Shown: positions 36,547 to 46,980 of the stretch, one piece after another
Numbering within the stretch: the first letter of the stretch is position 1
Layout: the number at the start of each line of letters is the position of its first letter
NCBI RefSeq assembly: GCF_048544455.1
Contig: NC_133538.1
Span: forward strand, 455,961,311-456,025,310
DNA from: Silene latifolia
Taxonomy: Eukaryota > Streptophyta > Magnoliopsida > Caryophyllales > Caryophyllaceae
Direction of reading: 5' to 3'
DNA length: 64,000 nucleotides
Notes under the pieces: model-generated
Databases searched by the model: none
What the model saw: the letters and a program-made list of their open reading frames with translations, nothing else
Told to the model about the DNA's origin: nothing
Made by a program: the position numbers and the translations under genes

Positions 36547-37268
36547 TGTTTTGACAGGGATTTCACTGAATAGGAATACCCTGCCAGAGGTTTATATGTA
36601 GGGTAATCTAACTCAAACAATTCGTCTGACTAGTATTATTAAGTGAAATAACAGGTAACAAATAATAACACAAAGATTTTATACGTGGAAAAACCCTGGG
36701 AATAAGGGAAAAAACCACGGGCACCAAGTCAGGAGTGATTGTTACTATGATTTTAGATAGCCTAACAGAGTATTGGTATATCAGGCGTGACAGGCGAAAT
36801 TATAATGCTTAAGAATACACAAATGTAAGTAAGAATGAGAGAGTGTCGAATATCCTTTCTGATTCTGTCTTCTCTTGCATTTATACTTGTTTTCACCGTT
36901 TCCTTCTCTGCCGTTTAGGGTTTCCTGGTAAATAAGGCATGTGCCCTATTTACCCGGAGGTAGTTGCCATCTAACTTAGCCGTTGCTTTTGACTATTGCC
37001 TATATCTTTTCCTTCTTGAATTGGTCTTCCTTTTTTGTAGGGAGTATATATAAACTGCCCGCTTGTCGCCTGCAATGCTTATTTGACGTTTGCCTAACGT
37101 ATTTCTCTTTCAGGCTACTTGTTATCTTTCGCCTGTCTTTCATCAACTCATGTTTGATGCCTGTCCATACTTGATCAATGCCTGGTTTCATATGTCTTTT
37201 GCTTGGAACTCGGCTTTGGTTGTTGCCTGGCCTATGTCAGGTCAGGCAGGATAATTTTGGGCCTAACA
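36547..37268 (-). repeat. Element F 3' LTR
   Basis: On the minus strand starts TGTTAGGCCC and ends CCCTGTCAAAACA. Preceded by a purine tract (GATAAGGGGCAAT, 37269-37281). Near-identical to the 5' LTR by eye. Confidence 0.9.
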
Positions 37269-37495
37269 ATTGCCCCTTATCTGCTTATTCCATTATTGGG
37301 TCTGGCCAGGAATAAGGAGATAAAAATTTGGGTCAGGCAAAGGATTGTGCAGGGATTTTTTATCGGATTAGAATTAGTGTTTGATTCAACTTCCTGTAAC
37401 GGCTATTTGCCATAAATAGGGTAGGTTCACAAAACCCAAGGAGAGTCATGATTAATCTCAACCACTTGCTTTCCTAGCCATTTTAGATTTGCGGC

Positions 37496-37609
37496 TATAA
37501 ATATCCTGCCTTTGCCGTGTTTGTCTTCACATTTCAATCTCCAATTTTCTTCTTTCTCTTTCTAAAAATTCCCTCTTTGCAAAAATTCATTTTCCAGAAA
37601 AAATAAGAT
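37496..37609 (+). promoter_or_regulatory. TATA box and leader of element F antisense gene
   Basis: TATAAATAT at 37496-37504 on the plus strand lies 106 bases before the ATG at 37610. In between is a pyrimidine-rich leader (TCTTCTTTCTCTTTC). Spacing fits a plant core promoter with a leader of about 75 bases. Confidence 0.55.
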
Positions 37610-38327
37610 ATGGCTGGTGGTAGAAGAAAGACAGCAGCTTCCAAAGCTCCTGCTGAGACTGAAAAAGTTCCTGTTGAAGTCGAAATGGCTTCTGCCGAGG
37701 TTGAGAAGGTTCCTGATATCATCCTTGAGGATGATGTGGTGGAGGTTGTTGCTACCCCAGAGATTCTGTCCATGTCTTATAAGGGGGTTGAATATACTCC
37801 TATTAAGGCTTTGGCGGCTTCTTTTCATGAAGCCAATCAGCTAAAACCAACTTTTGAGCATTATATAAAGGGCAGGGGCCTTATTCCTAGTGGGGCTGAG
37901 GTTTGGATCCCTGAGAGCGGTCCGGTCAGGGCTAATTGGGGTAGTCCAGGCTGGTTCTGTATCTTTGAATGGGCATTCAGGGGTGGCTGTCGGCTTCCCC
38001 TTTCTCCTTTCATGACTGAGGTGATCAGGGCTATCAGGGTTCCCCCGTTTCAACTCATGCCAATGGTCTGGAAAATTGTCCATTCAGTTGAGCACTTGTG
38101 TTCTAAGCACAATTTGGTTATTGCCCTGGATGACTTCAAGAATGTCTATCACCTGAAGAGTCATTCTACTGGAAGGTTTAATTTTCGGGTCAGGTCGAAG
38201 ATGCCTCACCTGATTACCAACTTTGATTCAGGGGATGATAAAGGATGGGCTCAAACCTATATATTTATCAAGGCTGATTCAATTGCCCCTGATTTGGATT
38301 ATCTCAATTATCCAGCTGTTGAAGGAG

Positions 38328-38409
38328 GTAACTTTCTTTCCTGTATTATTTTGGTTTGGCAATAACATACTTTGGAGAATTTACTTACTTTGCCCATGCT
38401 TCCTTGTAA
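38328..38409 (+). other. Intron-like gap 1 of element F antisense gene
   Basis: Frame ends at GAG|GTAACT and resumes as GATGATTGGGTGAATGAT if the gap to 38409 is removed. The acceptor position reads TTGTAA, one base away from TTGTAG. Frame-based inference. Confidence 0.45.
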
Positions 38410-38602
38410 ATGATTGGGTGAATGATCCTGATGCCGAGGGGTCGGCTGACCGGATAGCAGCGTTCATGGCTTTGCCTGAAGAGGAGAGGGCGTGGCCTGC
38501 CTGTCTGGGGCAAGCTTACATGCCTCGTTTTAAGAAGGCCAAGTTAATGTACATATAAGCCAGTGAAGAGCACTAAGGTTTCAGGGGTGTCTTCATCAGG
38601 GA

Positions 38603-38670
38603 GTAAGTTTTTTGCTTTCTTTTGTCATTTTGTTTCTTGTATTGGACATGTGTTTATATTGCTGATTTAG
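38603..38670 (+). other. Intron-like gap 2 of element F antisense gene
   Basis: GTAAGT donor and GCTGATTTAG acceptor with a T-rich interior of 68 bases. The peptides on both sides read openly. Confidence 0.5.
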
Positions 38671-39104
38671 AACCTTGTCGTGAAGCTACGAGGGCTTCTG
38701 CCAGGATTGCTAGCTTTGGTTTGTCTCTGGTGAAGGCAGGGGTTTCTCAAATTACAGGGGAGAAGTCTAAGAGTAGTGAGGCTACGGGAAGTGATAGTCT
38801 TTGTTCGGGTTCGGGAACCCGTGCGGGGGTTCGATTGGCATCGCCGAGAGAAGGTTGTGGATGGGAGTGACCGTCCTGAGAAGAGGAAGAGAGTGGATGA
38901 GTCTTCAGGAGGGGTTCACGAGGTTAGGGGGTTAGGGCTCGTTTGGATGAGGTCCAGTTTGCCAAGGAACAAATTCAGGCTCAGGCTTTTATGATTGATG
39001 ATCCCTACTTCAAGTATCAAGCGGAGTATACTTCTGCCCGTGCTTTGGCTGCTATGTACCGTACCAGAGACTATGCTGCTAACCTGATTACCATGCTTCA
39101 GGAG

Positions 39105-39199
39105 GTATGTTTTTTTTTTTTGTTTTTGGCTTGTTTCTTGTGGGTATTTGTGTGTGTTTTCTTTTTTGTGGCTTAGATAGGCATTTTCTTCTTTGTTAG
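39105..39199 (+). other. Intron-like gap 3 of element F antisense gene
   Basis: GAG|GTATGT donor, a run of T, and CTTTGTTAG acceptor; 95 bases. It separates the segment encoding YAANLITMLQE from the next block. Confidence 0.5.
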
Positions 39200-40074
39200 A
39201 ATGTCAATGATATGCTTTGAGGGGCGCCATGTCAACTGGAATCGAGTCCACACCTAAAAAATACCCTGGATTAGGAGGTACAGATTTTGAAAAAAGATGC
39301 TGAAAAGTTGAAGGCTGAGTTGGAGGTGTCTAAGGCTGAGAATGACTCTTTAAAGGAGGATAATGAGGCAGGGAAGGCTCGGTTGGTGGTGGAGTCTTCT
39401 AAGCTGAAATCTGCTCGGGATGCTCAAAGCTCTTCGAGCCAAGTTTGATATTGCCCAGGAAGAATTGAAGGTGAAAAGCGAAGCTATGCAAGAGCGATTG
39501 AAGGTGAATGAAGAATTGGTCAGTAGAAAGGGATGTGGTTCGGGCCCGGTACAAAGATGCTTGCACTTTATTTCTTTGGCAAAGGTCGTGTGGATGCCAT
39601 GAAGGAGCCTGTTGAGGTCAGGCCTTTTTGGAATCCTGATCAGGAGTTGGCTGATCTCAATACCACTTATCCTGAGCTCTGTAAACTACATGCTGACGAA
39701 GAAGTGGACTCTCCACCATCCAAGGGAAAGAGTAGTGATGCTGAAGGGGAGGGAGATGAAGATGAAGAAGAGGAGGCTGCTGATGAGGGAATTGGTTCTG
39801 CTACAGCTTCCAAGGCGGGCTAGTTTGTTTTTTTATTTTGTTATTTTGTGGAATTTTGTGTAGTTTTAGCCTATCCAGGGGGGGATGTTCCCTGGACAAA
39901 CAGTTTGGAATTTGTTTTTGTTGGTTTTGGGTATTTCCTGAGTAAACAGTTATTCTTCCTGCTTGGGAAAGGTATATTCCTGGGTAGGTATTAATATATC
40001 TTTTCTTCTCTTGATTTTCTTGCTGTGCTTGACTAGATTTGTACCTGTACATTCATTTGACGTTTTTCTGTTAG

Positions 40075-40240
40075 AGTAATGCCTGTCAAGAGGGCTTATG
40101 GCCCTCATTCTTGTGTTTTTGGGAAATGGTGGCTCTGTTTGCCTGTCAGGAGGGCTTTTAAAATGAGGGTGGTTGCCGGTCAGGAGGGCTTACGGCCCTC
40201 AGCCTGTCAGGAGGGCTTATTTTGACAAGTACTCTGGTCT
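40075..40240 (+). repeat. Short interspersed repeats between convergent genes of element F
   Basis: Four copies of GCCTGTCAGGAGGGCTTA with variable spacers, some followed by GGCCCTC, which pairs with GAGGGC to form small hairpins. They lie between the antisense gene and the end of pol. Confidence 0.7.
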
Positions 40241-40540
40241 ATTCCACCATTGTACTTATCTTTTATGTACTGAGCTCAGTTTAGGTTTTAGGTCAGGCAG
40301 GCAGGTGCCAAATTGTAGAGCATTTTAGAAATGTTATTCAGGTTAGGTGGAGTGGCCCTTAATCCTGAACATTTGTTTAAGCCTAAAACGTAGCATATAA
40401 CGAGTGAAAAGAAGGCGTAAAACAAGTTTTCAGGATTGGAATAAAGTTTTAGACAAAGCTAAGAATAACAGGCAGGCAGTTTAGCACATAATAGGAAGTT
40501 CTATTGACACGTATATAGAGTAGGTAGTTTTACCTGCTTC

Positions 40541-41660
40541 TCAAATATGAAATAGTTTTAAGTGGGAAATGTTCCAGGATCTGGGGATCATTTCTCCTTC
40601 CAAAGTTTGTAGCCTGTAAGCTCCTTGTCCTACTATTGAATCAATTAGGTATGGTCCTTCCCATGTAGGGGATAGTTTGCCTACGTTTTTTTCTCTGGTG
40701 TTGGGGAAGACTTTTCTTAGGACTAGGTCTCCTTCTTTGAATACGCTGATGTTGACATTTTTGTTGTAACTTTTGGCTACTGCTTGTTGGTACAAGGCTA
40801 TCCTGACTTTGGCTGCATCCCTTAGTTCTTCTGTTAGGAGCAGGTTATCTTGCAATAGGGGCATGTTCTCTTCTATGGTGTTCAAGCTGCTTCTGGTGGT
40901 TGGCACATGAATTTCTGCTGGTATTACTGCTTCACAACCATAGACCAAGGAATATGGTGTCTGGCCTGTGGCAGTTTTGGGTGTAGTCCTGTCAGCCCAC
41001 AGTACTAGGGGTAGTTCTTCTACCCATCTTATTTTTCTTCTTTTTAGCTTTTTCTTCAGGCAGCTAATTACTACTTTGTTGCTTGACTCTGCCTGTCCGT
41101 TGGCTTTTGGATAGCCTGGTGTGGATGTGACTAGGTTGATATTCCATTGTGCACAGAAGTTTGTTGTTCTCTTTCCCACAAATTGTGTACCATTGTCACA
41201 AACTATTTCTGAAGGTATTCCATATATGCATATGATATTCCTTTTGATGAATGACATCCTTTTCTTTGACTTGCCTATAAAAGTCTGCCTCTATCCATTT
41301 GGAAAAGTAGTCAGTCATTGCTAGCATGAAAACTTTTTGTCCAGGCGCTTGAGGTAATTTGCCTACTATGTCCATGCCCCATTTCATGAATGGCCAGGGG
41401 GCTGAGATGGAATTTAGTAGCTCTGATGGTTGATGGATATAAGGGGAGTAGATTTGGCAGGCTTCATATTTGGAGCTATATGCTATGCAGTCAGCTCTCA
41501 GGGTTGGCCAAAAATAGCTTGTCCTGAGGACTTTGCTTGCCAGGCTTCTGCCACTTTTATGATTTCCACAGTATCCATCATATATATCTTCTATGACCTG
41601 TCTGGCTTCATTTGGTTCCAGGCAACGTAGGTAAGGTCCAGCCTGAGACTTTTTAAACAA
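40541..41660 (-). pseudogene. Element F integrase
   Basis: Minus strand. 41660-41196 encodes the zinc finger (the second Cys pair is altered: YEACQIY, preceded by CIAYSSK) and the core start MKWGMDIVGKLP and TDYFSKWIEAD. 41257-40541 encodes the rest: EIVCDNGTQF with the second catalytic Asp, TPGYPKANGQAESSNK with the Glu, then the C-terminal EGDLVLRK...PTWEGPYL and SWNISHLKLF end. One frame change near 41240 separates the halves. Pol ends at 40541. Confidence 0.88.
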
Positions 41661-41813
41661 CGTGATATTTATAATGGTATAAGTGGAGGCTTTGATTTCC
41701 AGGGCCCTTGCTTCGTTTTTATCTTTAGGGAGTATCCCCTGTAAGAACCAATCATAGTAGGGTTTAGTCCAAGAGGTTGTGTCTTCCTGGATGGGACAAA
41801 TTTGGTCAGGCCT
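41661..41813 (-). other. Element F RNase H to integrase spacer
   Basis: Short pol connector with stops in the main frame. It matches the usual linker position before the integrase zinc finger. Confidence 0.5.
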
Positions 41814-42616
41814 TTATATGGTTGGTTCCAACAGGTGGATGATGGCTATTTTATCAAACACAGCAGAGCTGAAGTTTGATCCCAGGCTGGCTAGGGCATC
41901 CGCCTGGGTATTTAAGTCCCTTGGTATTTGGTCAATGTCAAAGGTTTTGAATTTTTTGCAAAGGTTTTTGACATATTCTAAATAGAGCATCATTTTTGAA
42001 TCCTTTGCTGCATATATTCCTTTGACTTGGTTGGAAATTAAGAGAGAGTCAGTTTTTACCTTGAAGTTTGCTACACCGAGTTCTATACATACCTTCATCC
42101 AAAGAATCGGGGCTTCATATTCAGCTTCATTATTTGTGGCTTTGAATTCACAACTAATAGCCTGTGCAATTAGGTCTCCCTGTGGTGATTTCAGGACTAG
42201 TCCTAGGCCAGTGCCTTTCATATTTGTTGCTCCATCCACGTGTAGAGTCCATTCCTGGTCTGTCTTATGGGTGTCAAGGTGATTGACCTCTTTTATGAGG
42301 TATGGTTCTAGGGTAGGACTGAATTCAGCCACGAAGTCTGCTAATGCCTGAGATTTAATTCTTTGTCCGGGTTCAAAGGTTATATCATAGGTGCTAATTT
42401 GTACCGACCATTTTGCCATTCTCGCCCGACAACTCGGGCTTTCTCGGACATATTTGATAGGCGGGTTGGTTCTTACAATAATTGGGTGACTCTCAAAATA
42501 AGGTCGAAGTTTGGTACAGACATTACTAAAGCAAGTACATATTTTTCAAGTAAGCCATACCTGGTTTCTCGTCTATGAGACTCTTACTTACATAGTAGAT
42601 CGGATCTTGTTGGCCG
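41814..42616 (-). pseudogene. Element F dual RNase H
   Basis: 42616-42420 corresponds to the gypsy RNase H, broken by frameshifts near 42420-42600. 42419-41814 is the second, archaeal-type RNase H, with WTLHVDGATNMKGTG (catalytic Asp), NNEAEYEAPILWMKV (Glu), VKTDSLLISNQ and NTQADALASLG. It ends with a stop at 41814. Confidence 0.85.
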
Positions 42617-43789
42617 TCAATTTCTTTGGTCGGGACTCCACTTACTGCTTTCTCTCGTGATGATAGGTAGACCGTCGGGGGTTCTCCTTTGTGCAGGTTT
42701 GGCGAGTAGTGGGGGTGTAGTTAGGTATGTTTTGAGCTCTTGGAAGGCTGTCTCATGTTCAGGCAACCATTTGAATGCCTTGTTTTTCCTGAGTAGGTCA
42801 TAGAATGTCTTGCACCTTACTGATGATCTGGAAATGAATCTATTCAGGGCTGCAGTTCGTCCTGTCAGTTTTTGAATGTCTTTGACTGACTTGGGAGATT
42901 CCAGTTCTAGTATGGCTTTTATTTGTTTTGGGCTGGCTTCTATTCCTCTTTTGGTCACCATGTAACCTAGGAATTTGCCTGAAGAGACTCCAAAATGGCA
43001 TTTGGATGAATTAAGCTTCATGTTGAATTCTTCCAGGATCTTAAAAGATGTTTCCAAGTCCCTGGCGTGATCTTCAGCCTTCTTTGATTTGACCACCATG
43101 TCATCAATATAGACTTCCATTGTGTCTCCTATTTGGTCTTTGAACATTGTATTGACCAGGCGTTGGTATGTTGCCCATGCATTTTTCAGGCCAAAGGGCA
43201 TTGCTGTGTAGCAGCATATGCCTCTTTCTGTGATGAATACAATATGTTCCTGATCAGATGGGTGCATCTTGATTTGGTTGAATCCACTTGAGGCATCCAT
43301 GAATGTTAGGAGTTCATGCCCTGTTGTAGCATCCACCATTGCGTCTATGTGTGGGAGTGGAAATGGATCTTTTGGGCAGGCTTTATTGAGGTCTGTGTAA
43401 TCTACACAAACTCTCCACTTGCCATTCTTCTTTTGTACCACCACTACGTTGGCTAGCCAGTCAGGGTACATGACTTCTCTTATCATCCCCATGTCCAATA
43501 GTTTGTCCACTTCTTCATTAATGATAGCATTTCTTTCAGCGGCAAACTTTCTTCTTTTCTGCTGGACTGGCTTATAGGACTTATCTATATTTAGTTTATG
43601 TGTAATAATATTGGCATCAATACCGGTCATATCAAAATGTGACCAGGCAAAACGTGAAGATTTACTTTTGAGAAAACTTACTAATTCTGGCCTGATGTTG
43701 TCAGGGACATCAGATCCTACCAGTACATGCCTGTCAGGATACTCATGGTCTAAGATTACTTGATCTGTTTCCATTTTGGTTTCTGCCAC
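42617..43789 (-). CDS. Element F reverse transcriptase region, open
   Basis: A continuous 390-codon minus-strand frame. It has the pre-RT segment, then WLANVVVVQKKNGKWRVCVD, DLNKACPKDPFPLP, LLTFMDASSGFNQI with the first catalytic Asp, MPFGLKNAWATYQRLVN and EVYIDDMVVKSK with the YIDD box. The thumb (GYMVTKRGIEASPKQIKAIL) and start of the connection follow. This is the best-preserved retroelement domain in the window. Only this region is open: flanking protease and RNase H are cut by stops, so a full pol is not made. Confidence 0.9.
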   Translation of the reverse strand: MAETKMETDQVILDHEYPDRHVLVGSDVPDNIRPELVSFLKSKSSRFAWSHFDMTGIDANIITHKLNIDKSYKPVQQKRRKFAAERNAIINEEVDKLLDMGMIREVMYPDWLANVVVVQKKNGKWRVCVDYTDLNKACPKDPFPLPHIDAMVDATTGHELLTFMDASSGFNQIKMHPSDQEHIVFITERGICCYTAMPFGLKNAWATYQRLVNTMFKDQIGDTMEVYIDDMVVKSKKAEDHARDLETSFKILEEFNMKLNSSKCHFGVSSGKFLGYMVTKRGIEASPKQIKAILELESPKSVKDIQKLTGRTAALNRFISRSSVRCKTFYDLLRKNKAFKWLPEHETAFQELKTYLTTPPLLAKPAQRRTPDGLPIITRESSKWSPDQRN

Positions 43790-43819
43790 ATGAATTGTCC
43801 TGACAGGGTATTGTAATTG

Positions 43820-44344
43820 CTAGGCGAGAGACTTATCTGCCTTAGAAGGCTTTAGTGACTCAGTATAGCATTCCTGGGCAGATTTTTGTTCACCTTTTAT
43901 GGTTTCTACTCCCCATTCTGTTGGTATCTTGATGCACTGGTGGTAAGTGGAGGGTATGGCCTTTACATTGTGGATCCATGGTCTTCCTAGTATGGCGTTG
44001 TAGGATGACAGGCAGTCCAGGACTCCAAATCTTTCGTATGAGGATACTCTTTCCACGTATGTGGGCAGATGTATCTCCCCCAACGTGTACCTTGTTTCTC
44101 CACTGAATCCTACCAGGACATTAGATTTCTTTATGATTTGGCTTTCATCAATCTTCATTGCTTTAAGGACATCAAGCATGATCAGGTTCACTGAACTGCC
44201 TCCATCTACCAGGATTCTCATGACACGTGCGGTTCCTATTTGCATGGTGATAACCAGTGTCGTGGTGGATGTCCGGAATGCCCGCATATCAGTGTCGTCA
44301 AAAGTAATTTGAGGTAAATTGCTAGGTTTAAAAGGAGATTTCAT
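43820..44344 (-). pseudogene. Element F protease
   Basis: Minus-strand frame with ILVDGGSSVNLIMLDVLK, the aspartic protease active site of Tat elements (DGGSS in place of DTGSS), and the flap/C-terminal region with YNAILGRPWIH. It ends in a stop just before the RT frame at 43789. Confidence 0.88.
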
Positions 44345-45883
44345 TTTTGACTCCCTAGCAATTTTCTTTGCAAATTGAACTGGTCGGCCACAAATCTCTG
44401 ATCCTCCATTGATGAACTTGACTTCATAGATGTGTGGTGCGGGGGTAAGTCACGTTGTTGCCTTTACGTGTTCTTTCTTGTTCCATCATCTTCCTGTTCT
44501 TTGTTGGAATCAAGTCTTTCGGGTATCCTTTCTTTAGCGGGTAAGCCACTTGTCTGCGCAATCCCGAGCATTCTTCATTGTGTGCCCTATGTCCATATGA
44601 AATTCGCACCACCTGGTGGTGTCCTTCCTTGGGTTGGGGTTGTCCGACTTCTTTGGCCACTTGACAATGTCTCCCATATGGTCAAGTCTCTTGATCGATC
44701 TGCAATGTCAACAGAGAAGTTATATTCTTGGATAGGAGGATAAGTATAGGAGTTACCTCGTTGTTCATGTGTATAGTTGACTTCTGATCTGTCAGGTCTT
44801 GTGTAGGGAGATGGCCTGGAAGTGCTTCCTCTGTTGTTAGAACTTTTTCTATTGACTTTGTCATATCCTGAATTGTTGTCAATATTGTCTGCCTTGTAGC
44901 CTTTGTCCTCCTCCAGCCTGATATAGCCTATGGCTAATGCTTGGACATCTTCAAAGGTATGACAGGGCTTCATGGTCATTGCATCATAGAAGTCACCATC
45001 CGGGGTAGCCCTTGCACTGAAAGCTTCAACTACTTTTGTTCCAACATCACATCTGGGGATTGAAACCTTTTCTTTGTTGAATCTTGTCATGTAGGATCCG
45101 ATTGATTCTCCAGGCTTTTGTTTGATCCTATATAGGTCACTAGATCTCTTTTCTAGCTCCCTGCTACTGGCAAACTAATGATTGAAAGAGTTGACCGGTC
45201 GTGAAAGGACTTGATGCTTCCATTTGGCGGGTTTATGTACCATTGCGGGGGCGGTCCGTTCGAGTTGTTCCAAATCCCTTACACATGCAAACTTGACGTA
45301 GTTCACTGGGAATTGATACTGCCAGCATCTTTTGCTTGTAGTAGGCAACATGGTTTTGTGAATCTGTGGTCCCATCATAGATTCTCATTGAGGGAACCAC
45401 AAATTTCTTTGGCAGGTCTATTTTTGCTATTTCATCCACAAAGGGTGAATCAGCATAGCTCTCTGGATTTGCTTCTTCAATTGGGGTTGGAACTCCTGGG
45501 ATCTTCTCAAATCTTTCATGAAGTTTTTGGATTTCCTAGAGCATAGCCATCATAATGTATGTATTGGTTTGATCTGGTGAGGTTTCTTCATTTTGGAGTT
45601 CTTCTGAGTCTGTTTCTTCTCCTGTCTTGGACTTTGGTGAAATAGGAGTGCCAATATTGGAGAAATCAATATTCTTGATGATTGAGGAGAATGGTGTACC
45701 AGGCTGAACTTTCAACTTTGATCCTGAAGCTTTCTCTCATAGCTTTAGTTTTAGGCTGGATTCTGACTCTTTCAATTTTGCAACTTTTGCTTCAGCCTGG
45801 GCCATATTTTGTTTTAACTGTTCCATTTCCAACAATTGTTGTTGGACGGCAGCCAGTTGTTGCTCAATGCTATCTCCTGCCAT
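44345..45883 (-). pseudogene. Element F gag
   Basis: Gag opens at ATG 45883 (MAGDSIEQQLAAVQQQLLEM), with a Gln-rich coiled-coil start. It continues in several frames: PKKFVVPSMRIYDGTTD and HVAYYKQKM near 45400 are the Tat gag core. ARATPDGDFYDAMTMKPCHTFEDVQALA (near 44990) follows, and a zinc-knuckle remnant HNEECSGLRRQV near 44600. Stops and frame changes occur near 45740, 45540, 45240, 45175 and 44587. Confidence 0.82.
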
Positions 45884-45936
45884 CTCTCAAGTTTTTGTGG
45901 TGTTAAGTTATGGATTTTGATTTTTTTTAGCTAGAT

Positions 45937-45954
45937 GCCCCACGGTGGGCGCCA
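45937..45954 (-). other. Element F primer binding site
   Basis: The minus strand reads TGGCGCCCACCGTGGGGC two bases after the LTR end. It is related to but distinct from element E's primer site. Confidence 0.82.
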
Positions 45955-45956
45955 AT

Positions 45957-46678
45957 TGTTTTGACAGGGATTTCACTGAACGGGAATACCCTGCCAGAGG
46001 TTTATATGTAGGGTAATCTAACTCAAACAATTCGCCTGACTAGTATTATTAAGTGAAATAACAGGTAACAAATAATAACACAAAGATTTTATACGTGGAA
46101 AAACCCTGGGAATAAGGGAAAAAACCACGGGCACCAAGCCAGGAGTGATTGTTACTATGATTTTAGATAGGCTAACGGAGTATTGGTATATCAGGCGTGA
46201 CAGGCGAAATTATAATGCTTAAGAATACACAAATGTAAGTAAGAATGAGAGAGTGTCGAATATCCTTTCTGATTCTGTCTTCTCTTGCATTTATACTTGT
46301 TTTCACCGTTTTCTTCTCTACCGTTTAGGGTTTCCTGGTAAATAGGGCATGTGCCCTATTTACCCGGAGGTAGTTGCCATCTAACTTAGCCGTTGCTTTT
46401 GACTATTGCCTATATCTTTTCCTTCTTGAATTGGTCTTTCTTTTTTGTAGGGAGTATATATAAACTGCCTGCTTGTCGCCTGCAATGCTTATTCGACGTT
46501 TGCCTGACGTATTTATCTTTCAGGCTACTGGTTATCTTTCGCCTGTCTTTCATCAACTCCTGTTTGGTGGCTGTCCATACTTGATCAATGCCTGGTTTCA
46601 GATGTCTTTTGCTTGGAACTCGGCTTTGGTTGTTGTCTGGCCTATGTCAGGTCAGGCAGGATAATTTTGGGCCCAACA
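45957..46678 (-). repeat. Element F 5' LTR
   Basis: 722 bases, the same length as the 3' LTR, with scattered differences (for example AACGGG against AATAGG near the plus-strand left end). On the minus strand a TATATATA box lies near 46455. Confidence 0.9.
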
Positions 46679-46980
46679 GACACATTATATGCACTCTCCT
46701 TATCATAACCTCCCCTACCTCAGCTAATCTCCCTGTCAAAGAGCCAACATTCCAAGTACCAAAACGTAACCTACTACCCTTCCTACAATCATGCCCTAAT
46801 TTCTTTACCCGCTCTTGACCATTCTTCCTGAATCCAAACCTATTTGACACCACACCCATACTTTGAGGTGGCGCGCCGCTTTCGGGCGACGACCTAACCA
46901 CCCTTGCATATTTTTCACTATACCCGGGTCTAGAAGATGTAGCGCACCCTTGCTTATTTGACACCACCCCCGATGTAAAA
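46679..46980 (-). pseudogene. RTE LINE endonuclease, segment 1 (N-terminal)
   Basis: Minus-strand reading includes LRFGTWNVGSLTGRLAEVGE, the first catalytic motif (the Asn of TWN) of RTE endonucleases, and then RRVHIMC at the F junction. The frame continues at 36546 after F and one gacac copy are removed. The upstream limit near 46980 is uncertain and probably reflects 5' truncation. Confidence 0.85.

Larger units (their letters stand above)
37610..39823 (+). pseudogene. Element F antisense gene (aORF), Transposase_28-like with coiled coil
   Basis: Plus-strand gene on the opposite strand to pol, starting MAGGRRKTAASKAPAET at 37610. The first exon (to 38327) encodes FCIFEWAFRGGCRLPLSPF and MTEVIRAIRVPPFQLMPMVW, the same fold pattern as the E gene (family: putative gypsy-type transposon). 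Intron-like gaps lie at 38328-38409, 38603-38670 and 39105-39199. Later parts encode a charged linker, then coiled coils (about 39280-39530) and an acidic tail ending at 39823. Frameshifts near 38550, 38940, 39440 and 39540 indicate decay. Function unknown; the family occurs only in Tat elements as far as I know. Confidence 0.72.
36547..46678 (-). mobile_element. Element F: Tat/Retand-like retrotransposon with antisense gene
   Basis: LTRs of 722 bases each (36547-37268 and 45957-46678) are flanked by a perfect gacac duplication (36542-36546 and 46679-46683) inside the RTE LINE. Primer site TGGCGCCCACCGTGGGGC and gag-pol lie on the minus strand. An antisense gene (37610-39823) starts just inside the 3' LTR. 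RT is intact over its core; gag and integrase have stops. This is a different family from E: LTRs share no visible similarity, but the gene order is identical. Confidence 0.9.
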
